From Drosophila miranda (taxonomy: Eukaryota; Arthropoda; Insecta; Diptera; Drosophilidae), in contig NC_046677.1 in NCBI RefSeq assembly GCF_003369915.1, positions 31,576,913 to 31,640,912 of the forward strand: DNA of 64,000 nucleotides, read 5' to 3'. A program made the translations under genes and the position numbers. The notes under the pieces are model-generated. The model did no database searches, was not told the origin of the DNA, and was given only the letters and a program-made list of their open reading frames with translations. Positions 11,501-25,600 of this stretch are shown here, in pieces (the first letter of the stretch is position 1; every line of letters begins with the position of its first letter).

Positions 11501-14500
11501 GGGCTGGCGCTCATCCTCCTCGGCGGCAAAGTTAAGATTCTTGCTGGTTCGTCGACTGCCGCCGCTGTGGTAGTGATATCCGTTGCCCTGCTCCGGTTCC
11601 TTGTAGCCGCCCACCGCCTCGATTAGGGGAGCGATAAAGTGCTGCAGGAAGCAGCGCAGGCCGAAACGCACAATCAAGCGGAGAAGGAAGCTGTGGTGGT
11701 AGAGCTTCACCGACTTGCGCGACTTGAAGGAGCTGCTGGAGGAGAAGCGCAGGTGTCCGCCATTGGCTGCCCCTCCAATGGAAGTGCCATCATCGGGGAC
11801 ACTCGTTCCATCCACGTCGTACAGCTTGAGCAGGGGCTGCAGTAGATGCTGCTGGGTCTGCGCCACACCCAGAGCCTGGGCAATCGAATCAAAGAGATTC
11901 CACGCGGTCAGAATAGAGGTGCGCTCATCCCTAAGCAGATCAATAATGTGGGGCAGAAGCAACTCCACGGGCGTGTACTGCTCGTAGGCAAAGGCCACGG
12001 GTTCTAGGAGTCGCCGGACATGGGCACAGCATGACATGACCTTGCATTCGGCTATCTTCCGGTCGAACAGCACTCGCTGGCGATCCATCTCCGTGTAGCG
12101 CGCACACTCCCTACCACCCTGGCAACTGAAGTGTGTGTGCAGCTCCAGTAGGATGGCATTTAGCTCGAATGCGTGCAGAGATCTCACCAGGGCATAGACG
12201 GCTATGTAGTGGCTGGGGAAGGGCAGCAACAGGTTGGCGAACATCGGTTCCACCAACTGCGCCGGGCTGGGGGGCTGCGGCAGGCCTTGATCCTTTTCCT
12301 CATCCGATTCCAGTTGCAGCAGCAGTCGGACCACATGGCGTACTGGTTTCGGCAGATCCTGGCGATGCAGTTGGGCCACGGTGCGGCAGGCGGCCAGACG
12401 AGCCTCAAAGGCCGCCGTCAATCCGCTGCCCATAAGGAGTGGCCGCAGACGTTGCATCGCAAACAGCTCCACAATGAGACAGCCCAGGACTTGCAGCTCG
12501 CGTTCCCTGCGCACACCTAACAGATGCAGCAGCGAGCTCTTCTTCTCCCGCAAGAGATTCTTGGACTTGGTGTGGATCTCGGCGCCGGCAAACAGTTGAT
12601 TCGTGAACGAATGATCCGCCGAGTTCTGCTCGAACATGAGATCGCTGTTGATCATTTTTTCCTCAGGATTCGCAGAGGCCCTCTGCTGTGGGAATGTGCG
12701 GGCATAGAAGGCCTCCAGCGTCTCCAGATTCTGCAGCAGCAGGGTGGGATTGTAGTTATCGGGCAGGTCTATAAAGTTGGTGATGGCATAAAAGTTGGAG
12801 GCGGAGGCCGAGGCCGAACTGCTGTGGACGGAGGCTCCGCTCGACGAATCGTTGTTGGGGCGCAGTGAAGTGTTGGAGGAACTGAAATCCGCATTCAAGT
12901 TCTCTGTACTCCTGGCCAGACGCTTGGAGGGGCTGCCATAGAGTTGACTCATCCGCGGGGCGGTCTTGTTGAACCACGGCGTGACGTACCGTCGTGGCGG
13001 ATGGGCCTGGGTGAACAGCTGCACAATGCCGCGCTGGCTGAGATTCCGATGCTGGTCCACCAAAGTAAGGCAGACATTCTTCGACTTGACTGCCGCCTTT
13101 CCACTCAACTTGTAGCTGGACAAAGCAAAGAACAAGTTTAAAGAAACCTCTAGGGGACACAAAACTCACCCAAAGTTCAAGTCAATCCAATGATGCAGAC
13201 GCTCGCTCACATACTGCGACTCCAGGGCCTCGCGATGCTTGCAGATAAAGTCCTCCGGACAGGTGGCCCATGCAGGTAGCTCCAAGTCCGGCAGATCCTC
13301 GTGTATGCTCTTGAAGATCATTGGATCCGAGTAGAATTCCGGTATGCATTCATCGGGGGTCCACTCCTGCAGTCGCTGTATGGACACCGGGTACTCTGCC
13401 GGCACCCAAATGGGTCGCACATGGGCGCAGAGTATGGATTGTGGCGTCCGTCTGGCCATGTACACAAAGTACGTAATTTCGGAGAGAAAATCCGAGACAT
13501 GATGGGGTACTTGTTCCCCACCCAAGCCATCGACAGCTCCATGCTGGCTAGCATGGGCATACATGAGATCAAGGTGAACATCGCCCTTGTTCAGCCGGTA
13601 CTTACTTCTGGACAGATCCCGCCAGTTGGCTCCATTGCGGCCGGCAAAGTCTGTGACCCAGGGCATTATATGGTGATGGGCGGCATTCGTGAGGCTACGT
13701 CCACAGGCATTGTTTAGGATGGTGAGGTAATCAAAGTTAGACAGCTGGCCACTGCACCACATCTCCGCGTACTCCCGCAGATTGAAGTGGGCGGGATCGT
13801 AGGCGAGCTTCAGGTCGAACACGGTACTGCTCGTGGGTAAGTGCAGGTGCAGGGGCGGATCGGCCAGATCGCCCAGCTCGGGCGTGGTCAGCGGTGTGAG
13901 GGGCGACATGTCCGCGCCCGCACCGGCTGTGTCCTCCTCTAGGAGATTGCACTGCAGCCGTGGCAGGACCTGCAGCCAAAGATTCTCCCGCAACACAATG
14001 TGTTGCAGCCGAAGGTCGCCCAGGAAGAAGCCCTGGCTCTGGAGCTGCTTGGAGAGCTGAAGGATTTGGTAGATGATGAACAGCGTTTTGTTGTAGCCCT
14101 TGCCCAGCAGCGCCGGGCTGTAGGTGATGCAGTCATAGAGGCTGCACTTCAGTGCTGGTGGGTAGAAGAACACACTGAAGTGCGTGGAGGACTCGATGGC
14201 CACCAGGGCGGGCAGAATATTGGGGTGACAATTGGTTGTAAAATCCGTTCCAGCGGCAGTCGGAGAGACTGCCTCTCCTCGATCCGCCTGACAGTGCAGC
14301 ACGGGGCAGTGGTAGACACGCTGAATAAGCTCCTTGAGCACCATATCATGCGGCTGCAGTTGTCCCTGTCCAGTGATTGGCTTGGAAGACGACAAAGTGG
14401 CTGCAGATCTGCAGAGTTTGACATGGGCCCCATTATACTTCTTGTATGCCTCCTCCCACAGCTGCTTAAAGTTGCTGTTGGCTACAAATGCCACCGCCTG

Positions 14501-14842
14501 GGAATAGGACATCGGCAGAGCGTCTGGAGCATATCCATCCCCGCCGCCGCCTGAGGATCTCGGCAGGGGGTATACCCTACGTGGGGGCTGCTTGCGGTAT
14601 GTCTGCACCAGGATGCGGGTCCAGGGGTGTTCCAGCTGTCCTGTGGGATGCGCTCGTCGATCCAATTTCGGCCAGCTGCCGAAGTTCGTCAACTTTCGGT
14701 GCTTATCCAGCGCCTGCAGCCACGACTTGTCGCATATGACCTGATAGCGCCCCTCGCTGCTCCCATCGCCTGACTCACACACATGCTGCAGATCAATGCC
14801 GATTTCTTGCCATATCTGCTCACTCTCGCTATCGCCCATCAT
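8542..14842 (-). CDS. WDR81: WDR81 homologue, BEACH and WD40 domain protein
   Basis: Large BEACH-family protein. Human WDR81 acts with WDR91 on endosomes to restrain class III PI3-kinase during early-to-late conversion, and helps clear aggregates by autophagy. Four exons deduced: 14842-13170, 13115-10693, 10420-8839, 8776-8542, giving about 1970 aa (human about 1941). All junctions are GT-AG and in phase. Seen: N-terminal region, then the BEACH domain (about residues 350-620; SNFDYLTILNNACGRS, VTDF, HVSDFLSEITYFVYMARRTP), the block after the first intron (FGYKLSGKAAVKSKNVCLTL) that matches human WDR81, an acidic/Ser-rich linker, and C-terminal WD repeats from about residue 1665 (VGHTNSVRAI..SASKDKTVKLW). 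The D. melanogaster counterpart is, I believe, CG6734. The upstream end faces a 7.8 kb gene-free region. Confidence 0.93.
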
Positions 14843-15814
14843 TTTTTATTGTGTTTTTGGGTCTGCTTCCGAGCCTCACTTTTGTTACACCACCACTTAA
14901 AATGCGGTGTGCTGGTGCTGCGGCGGCACTGAGAGTCACATTTTATGACTGTGCAGTCCTCGAATTGGGAGGGGAGGGCTTTCAAATATATAATCCACCG
15001 ATTTGTTTGGATTTTCTTATCTTTGTCATAACAATTTTCGTTGGGACCGCAATTTACACCTAACGAGACGACGTCACAAATTTCAAAATATACCGTAAAT
15101 ATACTGGCGAATTATTTGTATTCAAGTTGCATCACTTTGCTCGTTTTGGATATTCCGTGGAATATAACTCGCTAGCTAAGTCCTGAGGGTCTAAACTCAT
15201 AAATTGATCCGATTATTACATCAATTTCCTACAAGATGGTTAATTTTAAGCTCTCATCATTATTGGATTATTTATATAATAAGGTTTAAACAAAACCGGT
15301 CAACAACAAATTCCACTAAATTAATTTAATTACACGGTAACTACACGCTAACTACACATTTGTTACATATTAACTACATTTTGATATAGTAGTAGCGACA
15401 CCTGAAGGGAAAAAGTGTACGTTTCAAAAATTCGATGCTGATCACGAATTAGTATTCGATGTGGCCAGGAACATGGCTCTAAGTGGCATTTATACACGGT
15501 TTCTACATTGGTGCATTAGACAAGAGGGTGAGTCCATAACGCGTCTTAAAATATACTGGAAAATACTAGAAAAAAACTATGAAAAGTATATAAATTGCGA
15601 GATGTGTGAGCTAGACGTGGTGGCAAGAAAACAAGAAAATCCGATAAAGTATACGGTCTGACCCTCAGAAATATACCAAAATATATGCGATGAAAAACCG
15701 AACTTAGCTCACTTAGGCCCCCTCTACTTAAATAGTTCAACTACTTGAGGTAAATGGCGGAAAATATTAGAGATTGTAAATTCTTCTTGTAGATTCATAC
15801 CATCTTTTTTCTGA

Positions 15815-15975
15815 ACTTAAAAAAAAAAACACGATATCTTCCACCTGAACTGCGCTACATTATTAAATTTTCATCATTTTCGGTGGACAATTGAAATAAT
15901 CCCTTGGCCTGTAATAGGTTAATCGTTCTCCGTCAAGGATTGGAAAGCATATTGCTCAATTTTGATGTTTCGTAC
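15815..15975 (+). repeat. Diverged dispersed repeat (partner at 34098-34220)
   Basis: Shares ordered blocks with the partner: CTGAA(C)TTAAAAAAAA, ATCTTCCACCTG versus ATCTTTCACCTAG, TAATAGGTTAATCGTTCT versus CAATGGGTTAATCGTTCT, and TTTTGATGTTTCG versus TTTTGATATTTGCG, with the middle about 40 bp longer here. The family is not recognised and neither copy codes. Confidence 0.4.
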
Positions 15976-16302
15976 AATATTATTAGCTATATAGAACATT
16001 TAGCCATGCCCAATTAGTTTTATACGATTGATGACTCAATTTTCTACTTAACTGGCTTATTCTTAATACTTGTTTTTTTTGGATCTTGCGTAAAAAAAGG
16101 TTTTAGCGAAATAGATAAGTGGAATGTCATTTCTTACTTGTGGCTTGTCAACCGGAGTAATGGGTTTTGTATACCCTATTTTGTCAATTTAATATGAAGA
16201 TACTGTTTTTCCAAGCTCCCAATTGGTTTAAAACGTAATTAATAAAGAAATTATCTCCAAATTGATATGTTTTAGACATTTTCATGCATATGGTTAGGGT
16301 CT

Positions 16303-16326
16303 TGTAATATGTAATATGTAATATGT
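16303..16326 (+). repeat. Short tandem repeat, TAATATG units
   Basis: Three head-to-tail copies of an 8-bp unit, GTAATATG, followed by TATC. Simple repeat in the gene-free region. Confidence 0.75.
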
Positions 16327-19300
16327 ATCTATGATTCTATAACTCTATAATATCAATTTCCACAGGGTATGCAAAATGTTGCTCAGTCCGCGCCATGTTG
16401 AGGAACAAAGCTGCTCGAATTCTCGGCACATGATTTCTCATATTCGTGTAGAATAGAGGGCGCCGGTGTATGTAAGAGAAAAACAGTTGCTGGCCGAAAA
16501 TAATCGCCATCGTTATCTGAATTCAAGCTATCAAAAAACAAATTTCACAAACATTCACATGGTAAACAACAAAGTAAATATTTATACCACCAAAAATGAT
16601 TGTAATTTGCTTTAGATTTGGTGGGTCAGGTCAGCTGCTTGCAGCTTTTCCACACAATAGCCACACGTGACTAGACTGTGGAGCACAAAATGAGATCGTT
16701 CTGAAATTGAAGACAATCGAAATCCATTCTTGGGAGATTTCGTGGTTTGTCGAAAACAATAGACGCACGTGCCTGTCTAATGCAGACGCATATCATAGGA
16801 ATACCATGACAATGACAGCAAAAAATTTTTGAAGAATTTATGCATACAAAAAACTAAAAGTAATTAGTTTCACGTATATATGTACATACGTATATACGTA
16901 TATAAATTCATACATACTCAAGTGTATAATTATACCATAGCGAGCTTAAGGCCTCAGTAGCTATAGCCCCACACCTTGTTAATACCTAGTTTTAACTATT
17001 TATTAGCTTTATATAATAATAATAATAATAAAATTTAGTTTCAAAATATTACTTTGAAATAATACAAAGTTGTGGTCTACTTCCTCTGTTTACTTTTCGT
17101 GCAGCAATTCCCACGCTCCTCTGCCCGAAATCTCTCTGGTTTCCTCCAAAACCTAATCTTATCAATACGCCATCCAGATCTATACAGTACCGCCTTCGGG
17201 GTTCTGTTAATAATTGTACTGTTTGCACTGTCGGCATTTGAAAGAACTCCAAAGCATCCACATAGCGACACTTGTAGCTGCGGTCGAAAGGTCAAGGTGG
17301 GCCATTGTCTGTAGGTATTTTTCTCACATTTGTGAGTAGTTTTATATTTAATCATCTTATATGTATACTACTCGTACATACAGTAGCAACTGGTTTTTTG
17401 GGCAGGCCAGGCCCCAAGAGAGTGCCCCAAAACGATCTGGCGAACCTTTCCCAATTGGAATTACCGAATTCACTTCCGTTTTGCACAAATTAGCAGGTTA
17501 AATATTGTTTATAAATAACAGAATCACGTGTTAAAGGCTTGCCTCCAGTTCCAGGTTCAGCTTCTGCCCCGCAGATCACTCGCAACCCGGCAGCTGAGAC
17601 GTGTTTGCGTGCTAAAAGTTCTTACAACTTTTCACACTTTAAATGAGTTCTGACGACAATTAAAATACTTGCATTTATATTACACATTTACACTAAATGT
17701 ATATACATCTAGTATATGGCTGTAGAATGCCGGCCCCCAAATTGGGGGGAATAATGAAGTTTTTAAAAATACTCGAAATTCCCTTGGATATGGCTGTGCC
17801 GCACTTTCGCCCACTATTAAAGCCAAATCATAAAGCGGCGCACACGACTCGTGGTGTTCATTACAAGCCAATTTGGCAATTAAGTTATTAAAAACACCTT
17901 GTCGATGACACATACATACGATCGCAGACCCGACTTCAGAGTGGGACTGACTCCCGCCTATAAATCGAGTATCAATGGGACTTGACTTATTGTATTTCAA
18001 GTCGAAAAAGTCACATGCTGAGCTTTATGCCTCCGATTTGCAGGAACAGAATGGTATGTCCCCAGTTGGTGTGGAGATTCCCATCTGGCCTCTTTGCCAA
18101 TCTTATCTCAAGCCGAAGGCTTTGGTACAAAAGTCATTGTATTTTTTTGTTCACTCTAGCATTGTAAAGTCTCTGTCGGCTATAAAGATTAGAGCCGATA
18201 TTATGGTTAGTACCATTGTAAAAGACATATTTAAGATAGCTAGCTGTGCTCGCCGCTCCTCGCCCAGTTGTTTAGTTTTTTTATTTTATGGCGGACGCAA
18301 ATATGGCCGTAGTATTAAGCGGGCAACAGAAGAAAAAACCCAGAACCAACGTAACCCCATGACCCATTGGTGGTGGTCAGCCTTCGTCTCAAGCGAGAGC
18401 ACTCAACGCTCAATACCCCCTCCAGCTCCAACTCCAGCTCCCACTTCACAGCAAGCCAATCCACTACACTCCATTCCACACTCCAATTTGTGGTCTCAGT
18501 TTTTGTATATCTCTCGGCTTCGATGACCCTCGAAATGTCAATTGGTATGGCAATTTCCTTGCCGCCACAATTCGTTTTTCGTTTGTGGCAACTATTTTAA
18601 TTATTTAAGTATTTACTTACGTATTTTTATTAAAATTGTTCTCGCCTTAACCGGCGTCGATCAATCAGTATGATTTCGTTTGATTGATTTATTGTTGAGA
18701 GCGAAACTTGTTAGCGACTCAAACCGTTTCGATCGTTTTTGTGGCTACTACGGATTGGAATCGTAATGTATACAGGCTACAGATCTCGAAACCACTAAAC
18801 TGGCGAGAAAATTACCTTGGGATAAGCCAGTGCATGAGTACATCAGGAATATGGAGAGTATCTAAGTTAGAATCATGTGTTGGCAGATAAATCATATCTT
18901 ATCTGGACAGTAATCACACAATCGAGATATTTTTAGTTTACAACATGAAGATCCCTATGATAAAGATGGGTTTTGATAAAACTATTACTTCCATGTGTCA
19001 GCCAAAGAGATATTCAATTTAAATGATGAATATTCATCAGGCATATATTATGATTGATAGTAACATTCCACTACTTTCTCAGTGCTTTGACTTGTGTCCT
19101 GTTCTATTGCGACTCTTTCCTTTCCCGAGATAAAAATTCACATTTAACTGCCTGTAATATGTTGCGTTCTTTTTGATATGAGCTGCTCGTACATTGATTC
19201 AAAGGTCTTGGCTGTTTGCTTGACAAATCGAGTTTACATTTGCCAGGTCGAAGCTATTAATACTCTTTTATTTTTTGTTTGAATATATATAAGAAAAGTT

Positions 19301-20788
19301 GTCATATTTATATTTAGTCAAAATGGTATCCGATCAAAATCTGACCTATAGATATATTAGTTTTCCAAGGCATTTTGTGGATAAGAATCTGTCTTTTAGC
19401 CGTATCCATTCCAGTCTTTGCCTAAAATATCAAAAACTTGAGTACTGTAGGGTACGCTAGGGAATTACCGTATGAATATTTGTATCATTTTATTTTGGCG
19501 CCCCATCGCATCCCATTTAATGGACATCAAATATAAAAGACTTTCTGGCCGCTTCAATTAATTTGCTGTACGAGTATATAACGCAAAATATTTTGTATGC
19601 GAGTTAAATATTGAGTGCTATGTTTTCTGTCCGTCCGGTTACCAGTTCAAGCTGGTAACATTTTCGGTCATGGACGATGAAGCCAGTTTGAGCTAGATTT
19701 TGGATATATGTAGTAGCGTGTGCCAGGGGGGGCGGGGAATGGGACGGGACCCGAGGGAGCCTCAGACAACCGTATATTTATATTTTTGGGTTGATGTTCT
19801 GAATTTTCAGATATTTATTTGAGCAAACATTTCAATTGCAGAGTTTCGATTCGCGTAGCATGATATGGTATGGTTCGCTGACTCAATTGGAAATGACAAT
19901 GCTAAAAAGTAGAAAACAATTTTGAAGATCATCTCAGAATAGTGTCGTATTGCTTGGATCGTGCTGGATGGTATCCGATCCGATGTACATTTGTTGCATG
20001 TGCGTGTGGTTAATTGTTGGGGCGAGCAATTATTGAAGTTTGTCACTTTTCAATAAGCAAAAGATGGAAAAATCCCAGTACACAAATGCCAGAATGTGTA
20101 CAAGGAAAGTTCTATGGAACGGAAAGACCCCTAAATGGAGTATCTTCAGCACTTTAGTATTTTTATCGAACAATTACTGCTCGTACCAGCGTAATTATCT
20201 TGTAATCAAGTTGATCTCAAGTCTGGACAAAGTGTGCCATCGATAAGGTCGAAGATAAACCAGGAATGTAAGTCGAAATTCTTGCGTATCTGATTTACAA
20301 TGTAGAAAGTACCAGATTATCTAACTATATATCAGCTGACTGATATAGAAAGATAGGTCTCGAATTGCTCATAGAGTCTCTCCACCTCTCCCCCTCTCTC
20401 CCTATCTTTATTTTAATAGAACCGGAAAGTACTACTATGTGGGGAGGAACTTTTCACAGCTCCATCGAATATTTGCAGTTTCCAGTGAACTAATTTCGGA
20501 AATGATCTGACAATGGCTAGTCATTAAGATCGCTCATTAACTCAGCCATCTCTTAAAACAAATATACATAGACAGAGATATAAATATATACCCCAGAGAT
20601 ACAAATACAAGTCTATATATTTATACCATGACTCGACTGCATTGAACCGCATCTGTAACTGGTAAAATCAGACAAAAAGTTTGTGTGTTGTGTGCACCAA
20701 TTTATGCAGATAATTATAAAAAATTGAAACAGCATTTGACTGGATCGGAATTGAGCGAAAAATGAGATGCACAATAGAAGAGCGTCAG

Positions 20789-20832
20789 TGGGGGTGAGGG
20801 TGAGGGTGAGGTGGTTCGAGGTGGTTCAACCG
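20789..20832 (+). repeat. G-rich GGGTGA tandem repeat and GTGGTTCGAG duplication
   Basis: Three to four consecutive GGGTGA units followed by two copies of GAGGTGGTTC(G/A)A. The G runs (5, 3, 3, 2) come close to, but do not strictly meet, a four-run G-quadruplex pattern. A C/T-rich stretch (about 20850-20930, CGTCTCCGTCTCCGTC) follows. Confidence 0.6.
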
Positions 20833-22299
20833 ACTAAAACGATAAGCACACTCCCTTTCTCCGTCTCTCACGCTCACGCCTCCGTCCCGTTCCGTTCCGA
20901 TCCGTCTACGTCTCCGTCTCCGTCTGTTTTGCACTAAATTGCATTGCATAAAGCCCGAAACCCGCCTCTAACCGGTAAACGTTACTAACTAACTATCTAA
21001 CTATCTATGTCTCTGGTCGGCAAAAACAGCAGCAACAGCAACAGCAGCAACAATACTAATTCTATTGGAGATACAACAAGTTGTCGCATATATTGGACGC
21101 ACACCCTACACTCCACACTTTGGGGGATGTGCGATCGCTGTAATGCTCGCAATATTCGCTGACCAGAGAATTCTGTCAACAATTTGGATTATCTTTATAC
21201 ATATATTCATACATAGTATACTCATCAAAAGTCATTTAAAGTCCAAGTATATATGTTCATATGTATTTCGTGTTGTTTTTTTGAGTTCTTCAAAATAATC
21301 TACAGTATTTCTTACATATAAATATATGTATGGTAGGGAAAAACTTTTGTTTTTTTCAAATAATCAAAATAAGTAAAAGTTCTTGATATTATATGTATAC
21401 AAAATTTAAGAAGAAATGTGTTTTTCTTTTTGTTGGGGATTATATTGCCATGATAGTGCGGGCATTCCAATTGATCTCAAATGTTTAAAAAAGTCTTTCA
21501 AATGTTGTATATATGTATATATGTATGTATGTACATCCCTTAAAAATGTTTACAGTCTACGCGGATTCCCATGAAGAGCAGAGTGCATTGAAATATATGT
21601 AGTTTTTTTTTTGTGGGTTTTTATGGCTGCTGTGTATAGAACGGGATATAAAACAGGCGCGTGCAAGTTCAACGACGGCAACGGTGTGTTCCGCTAAGTA
21701 TTCAGCGCATAATCGATTGTTCCTATAAACTGAAATCGAAATCGAGTTTAAAATGAGCAAATAAAATAAAGTTCCTTGGGCGGCGGCACAGTTAGACTTT
21801 TGGGGTTCACGCTTTACGCATGTAGACGGCGTCTATGTCGATCGATTAAGATAGCAACAGTTTTTATGATCATACATATACGTATGTACATATATATATG
21901 TATGACAAATCAACTCCTTGATCCACGATCGTTGGTTGACGAACCGAACCCCGATGTCGCGCTAATAAAAAAAAAAAACTCCAGCAGCAGCAGCGGCAGG
22001 CAGGCAGCAGCAGCGACACCAGCGCCGATCGTCGCTTATCTGCTCACATATAAACTAAAGTCGGGGGGAATAATTTCTCATTTGTAATTTAACAGGCGGC
22101 GTGCGCGGATCGAGCAGAGAACAAAGCGCCAAAAGCGGGGATCGAAGATCGTTAACAGTTTTACAGTTGTTGCGTTTGCGTGTGTGTGTGGAAAACATTG
22201 CTAAAACCAAATTCGACTCAAGCACATAGACACACACACTCCACAGTCTACACTCCACACACAGAGAGAGAGCAGAGCGGTGCAACACTGAAATAACGG

Positions 22300-22345
22300 A
22301 AGAGGGGCCAAAGCCAAAGCTCAAGCCCAAGCCAAAGCCAAAGCC
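22300..22345 (+). repeat. AAAGCC/CAAGCC hexamer repeat in likely 5' leader
   Basis: About seven imperfect 6-bp units (CCAAAG, CTCAAG, CCCAAG) with a short GGAGCC-type repeat at about 22379-22398. It lies 300 bp upstream of the deduced start codon of the first SLC17 gene, so it is probably in its untranslated leader. Confidence 0.6.
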
Positions 22346-22647
22346 AGAGCGAAAGAGAATCAAAGAAGTGCGTGGAGGAGCCGGAGCCGGAGTCGGAGAG
22401 CCCCCATTGCCGTTTCGTTCTCGCTGCGTGTGGTTTTTAGTTGCGTTTTGTAATTGTTACGCATGCGCCAGAGCCAAGTGTTAAGGAAGTAGAATTTCTT
22501 CTGGAGAGAGATACGAAATTGTGTTTTGTGTGTGTGCTCGTGTGCGTGTTCGCGTGATATCCTTCACCTATATATCTGAACCGATCCTGTGTAATCGTGG
22601 CGAAGGAACTGAGCAACTTACTAACGTTGAAAAGCAATAATCCCGAG

Positions 22648-25600
22648 ATGACACAACAGCCGCAATGGGGCATAAACCTATCACGGTGTAAGTGTCCCAT
22701 GCCCAAGCCCCTGCCTTCGGGGGGATCCGCCATCAAAAGTTATTTGGCAAAAACTTTCTGTGTTATCTTCCACATCCGTAAACCCCGAGCCCAACTTTGG
22801 GAGTGTGCTTTATTGAATAATAAATACGAATCGATGGGGATGGGGTTGGGGCTGGATACGTTGAACTCCGATCGGAGCATTCTTGAAATGAAATGATTTA
22901 ACAAAGTATATTTGAGTGGTTTAACCGACATTGACCGACAACAAAATAAATTCCTAAATATATGTATGTATAATACACACACATACCCATACGCTGTATA
23001 CAGCGGTCCGATGTATAATGCATAAATGAAAACAATGACAGATACAGAAACAGAAACGCTTCTGCCAGCCACTTCCGATTCAGTTAGTGGATTTATTTAG
23101 TATTTCGTGTCTCGAATTTTACGCTCTTTTATTTCGGTTTTTTCGGTTTTTGTTTGTTGCCATTGTGGACTGCTTCTTTTCCTCTCATGTCCGAACTGTT
23201 GGCATTCCCGGCACGCGTTAACATAATTCACATAAAATCGTGTATATATTTTGCATTCGATTTGCATGTGAAGTGACTCGTGGAACGGGGAAGTCGGTGC
23301 GTCAGGTGTGCAGGGTGTTCCCAGTGCCCATCAATCGGGCCCGTCAATTTTCATAATCGCTATGCCATGGAACCCATTATAACGAAAAACAGTTATTTAT
23401 TAACTGGGAATTAATGGGAAAACAGTTAATGGGCTCCCTGTTTCCTCTGACACCCCCTCAGTTAGTTATTCTTTTGGACAAGGTCAATGCTATTTAATAA
23501 ATGCATATCCTGCGCGTTGTTCTTTTGTAAGGGATCGTTTCTTTTGTAAGAACTTGCCTACAGCAGCATTTAAAGAACGTTACACAAAGATTTTGCATAC
23601 CCTTGTAGATCCATATTTTTGTAGGATCTATCTGCTGATGAGTTTTGAATGTTCACTCTCTGGAATGTCCAATAATTACAGTTTCATTCTCTCGTTTGTT
23701 AGCTTTTACTTTGGCCATACAATCAATAGCCTGTGGCTGTTGTTATTTGCCTAGAAAACAAACACAGAAAGTCGAATGTGCCTGGGAATGGGTTAAGTTT
23801 AACATCTCGAAACGGGCAAACGAAACCCCCACATGATTAAACGTGAGTTCTAAAGTATTTTGTTAGCCTAATGAGTTGTTAAGTCTATGACTTGGCCATA
23901 AATCATCGGATGCAGGGCATTGATTGGCACTCCAATGAATAATACCCGAGTGCCCAAACACCGAAAAGTCCATTCCCAAGCTAATCGCTTTGTTTCATCA
24001 CTTTCCCTGCACGCACTCGTCGTCTGCCCCAATTGTTCGATGCGATGCACGCTTATCGAACATGTGGAGGAAGGGCGGGGAGGCTCGGGTAGGTGGTGAG
24101 GGCCACTTGCCTCTGAAGGGGCATATCTCGTATGCAGCAATCGCACATTACACTCGCCCCCAGCCCGCCCATTGACATAATTTTCGCAAGACCGCGGAAA
24201 TGCATGCAAGCGCCCCAAGAAAATGATGTAAAAATGTGAAAATGGAATATTTGTATTTGTGCCGAGGCCGTGCTATCAATGCTATGATCTGGGACTGGAC
24301 GCTATAGATTGTCTGGAACTATATAATATACATGTATGTATATATGTAATTATGAAGACAAAGAGTCGGAGAGTCAGAAATGTCAACAGACAGACAGGAG
24401 ATTGTTTTATTCCTTTTCACTTTCCCATTATTACAATGATTACATGGACCTAACACATTGTTGTATATATACATATGTATATGTAAATGCATATAAATAA
24501 TTACAGATATATTTCGGATGGATACAAACTTTTCCATGCTAGGAGTTTTCCCAGTATGAACTTATCTTGTGGAAAGTTTTACTCGATTACTATGCATATT
24601 CTAGAAGCTATTGGAATTTTCTTTAATACAATATTTACTCTATGCTTCAATGATGTCCTACGAGCCCCTTATTTATGATGTGCTCATTGGAGATTGTACG
24701 ATTTTTCTTGCTTATAAAGTACTCAAAGTAATACCTAGCACCAGCTTTATATGCGATAAGACTGTGGGTGCTACACAATTCTGATTAGATCTTAACCAGC
24801 TTATCGTGTGAAGTGATGGGACTTGCATCGAGTGTGGTCATATATTAACGCCAATAAGCGTGATTGGTCAAGTGAAATATAGCCATACTTCTCGAAATGA
24901 ACGAGAAATATGATTAGCGCCTGTATTTACATACATATAGAAAGACGGTGGCCTAATCAACTTATCACTTGGGGGAATTGTATGAAAAGGAGGTTTTTTT
25001 TTTGATTTTTTACTTTTTATTTGACACTCGTGCGACTGGTGCGCGTATAAAGTTTCTTGTCGGCTTCGTTAAGCGATATGTCAAATATTGACACATTGTT
25101 AATTTAGCCAGTTTTGGAGTTTCGCTTTTTCAACCAGCAGCACTCATGCAAAATATTTAATAACAATGTTAATTTATAAACAAAATAAGATGCTAGCCAG
25201 TGACGTCTGTCGGCGGGCTATCAAAATAAAAGAGTGGTTTCATTATAAAATCAAACAGCGCGCTTTTTGGATTTTACGTAGGTAAAATGGATGGGGAAAT
25301 GCCAATAGATGATCTAATAATACTCATGAATTGGACTGCGATTATATTTGCCTTAGAACGATGCAGACCCTCTGTATCGTCAGCAATCTTGTTTGTTTGC
25401 TCTTCTGGTTAGAGCGGATCTCTTCATATATGTAGGTCAATGTTGACCCTTATTCTTAGCAAACTCTATCAATTAATTGATCAATTTAACCTTCAAAACT
25501 GATGAACTTGATCCGAATCCAAATCGCCCAATTGAGGAGGTTCCTCTGCCCCAAAATGGGAGCCTTATAAATGTACACTGAAGACCAATTAATTGGCAGT

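Larger units (their letters stand above)
14843..22647. other. 7.8 kb gene-free interval upstream of the WDR81 homologue and the first SLC17 gene
   Basis: No coding exon could be supported. Contents: an AAATATACCGTAAATATACT-type motif near 15085 and a related ATATACCAAAATATA near 15670, similar to AT-rich elements near many Drosophila promoters; a copy of a dispersed repeat (15815-15975); short tandem repeats (16303-16326, 17015-17033 AAT units); a G-rich tract (20789-20832); and from about 22100 purine-rich repeats that probably belong to the promoter and 5' leader of the SLC17 gene starting at 22648. Tissue enhancers or non-coding RNAs may lie here but cannot be read from sequence alone. Confidence 0.45.

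Noticed and set aside
20789-20832. G-quadruplex in GGGTGA repeats
   Set aside because: Only three runs of three or more G in sequence; the fourth run is GG. Considered a simple repeat only.
25380-25430. tRNA-like string GCTCTTCTGGTTAGAGC
   Set aside because: No full cloverleaf, T-loop (GGTTCRA) or anticodon stem could be assembled around it.
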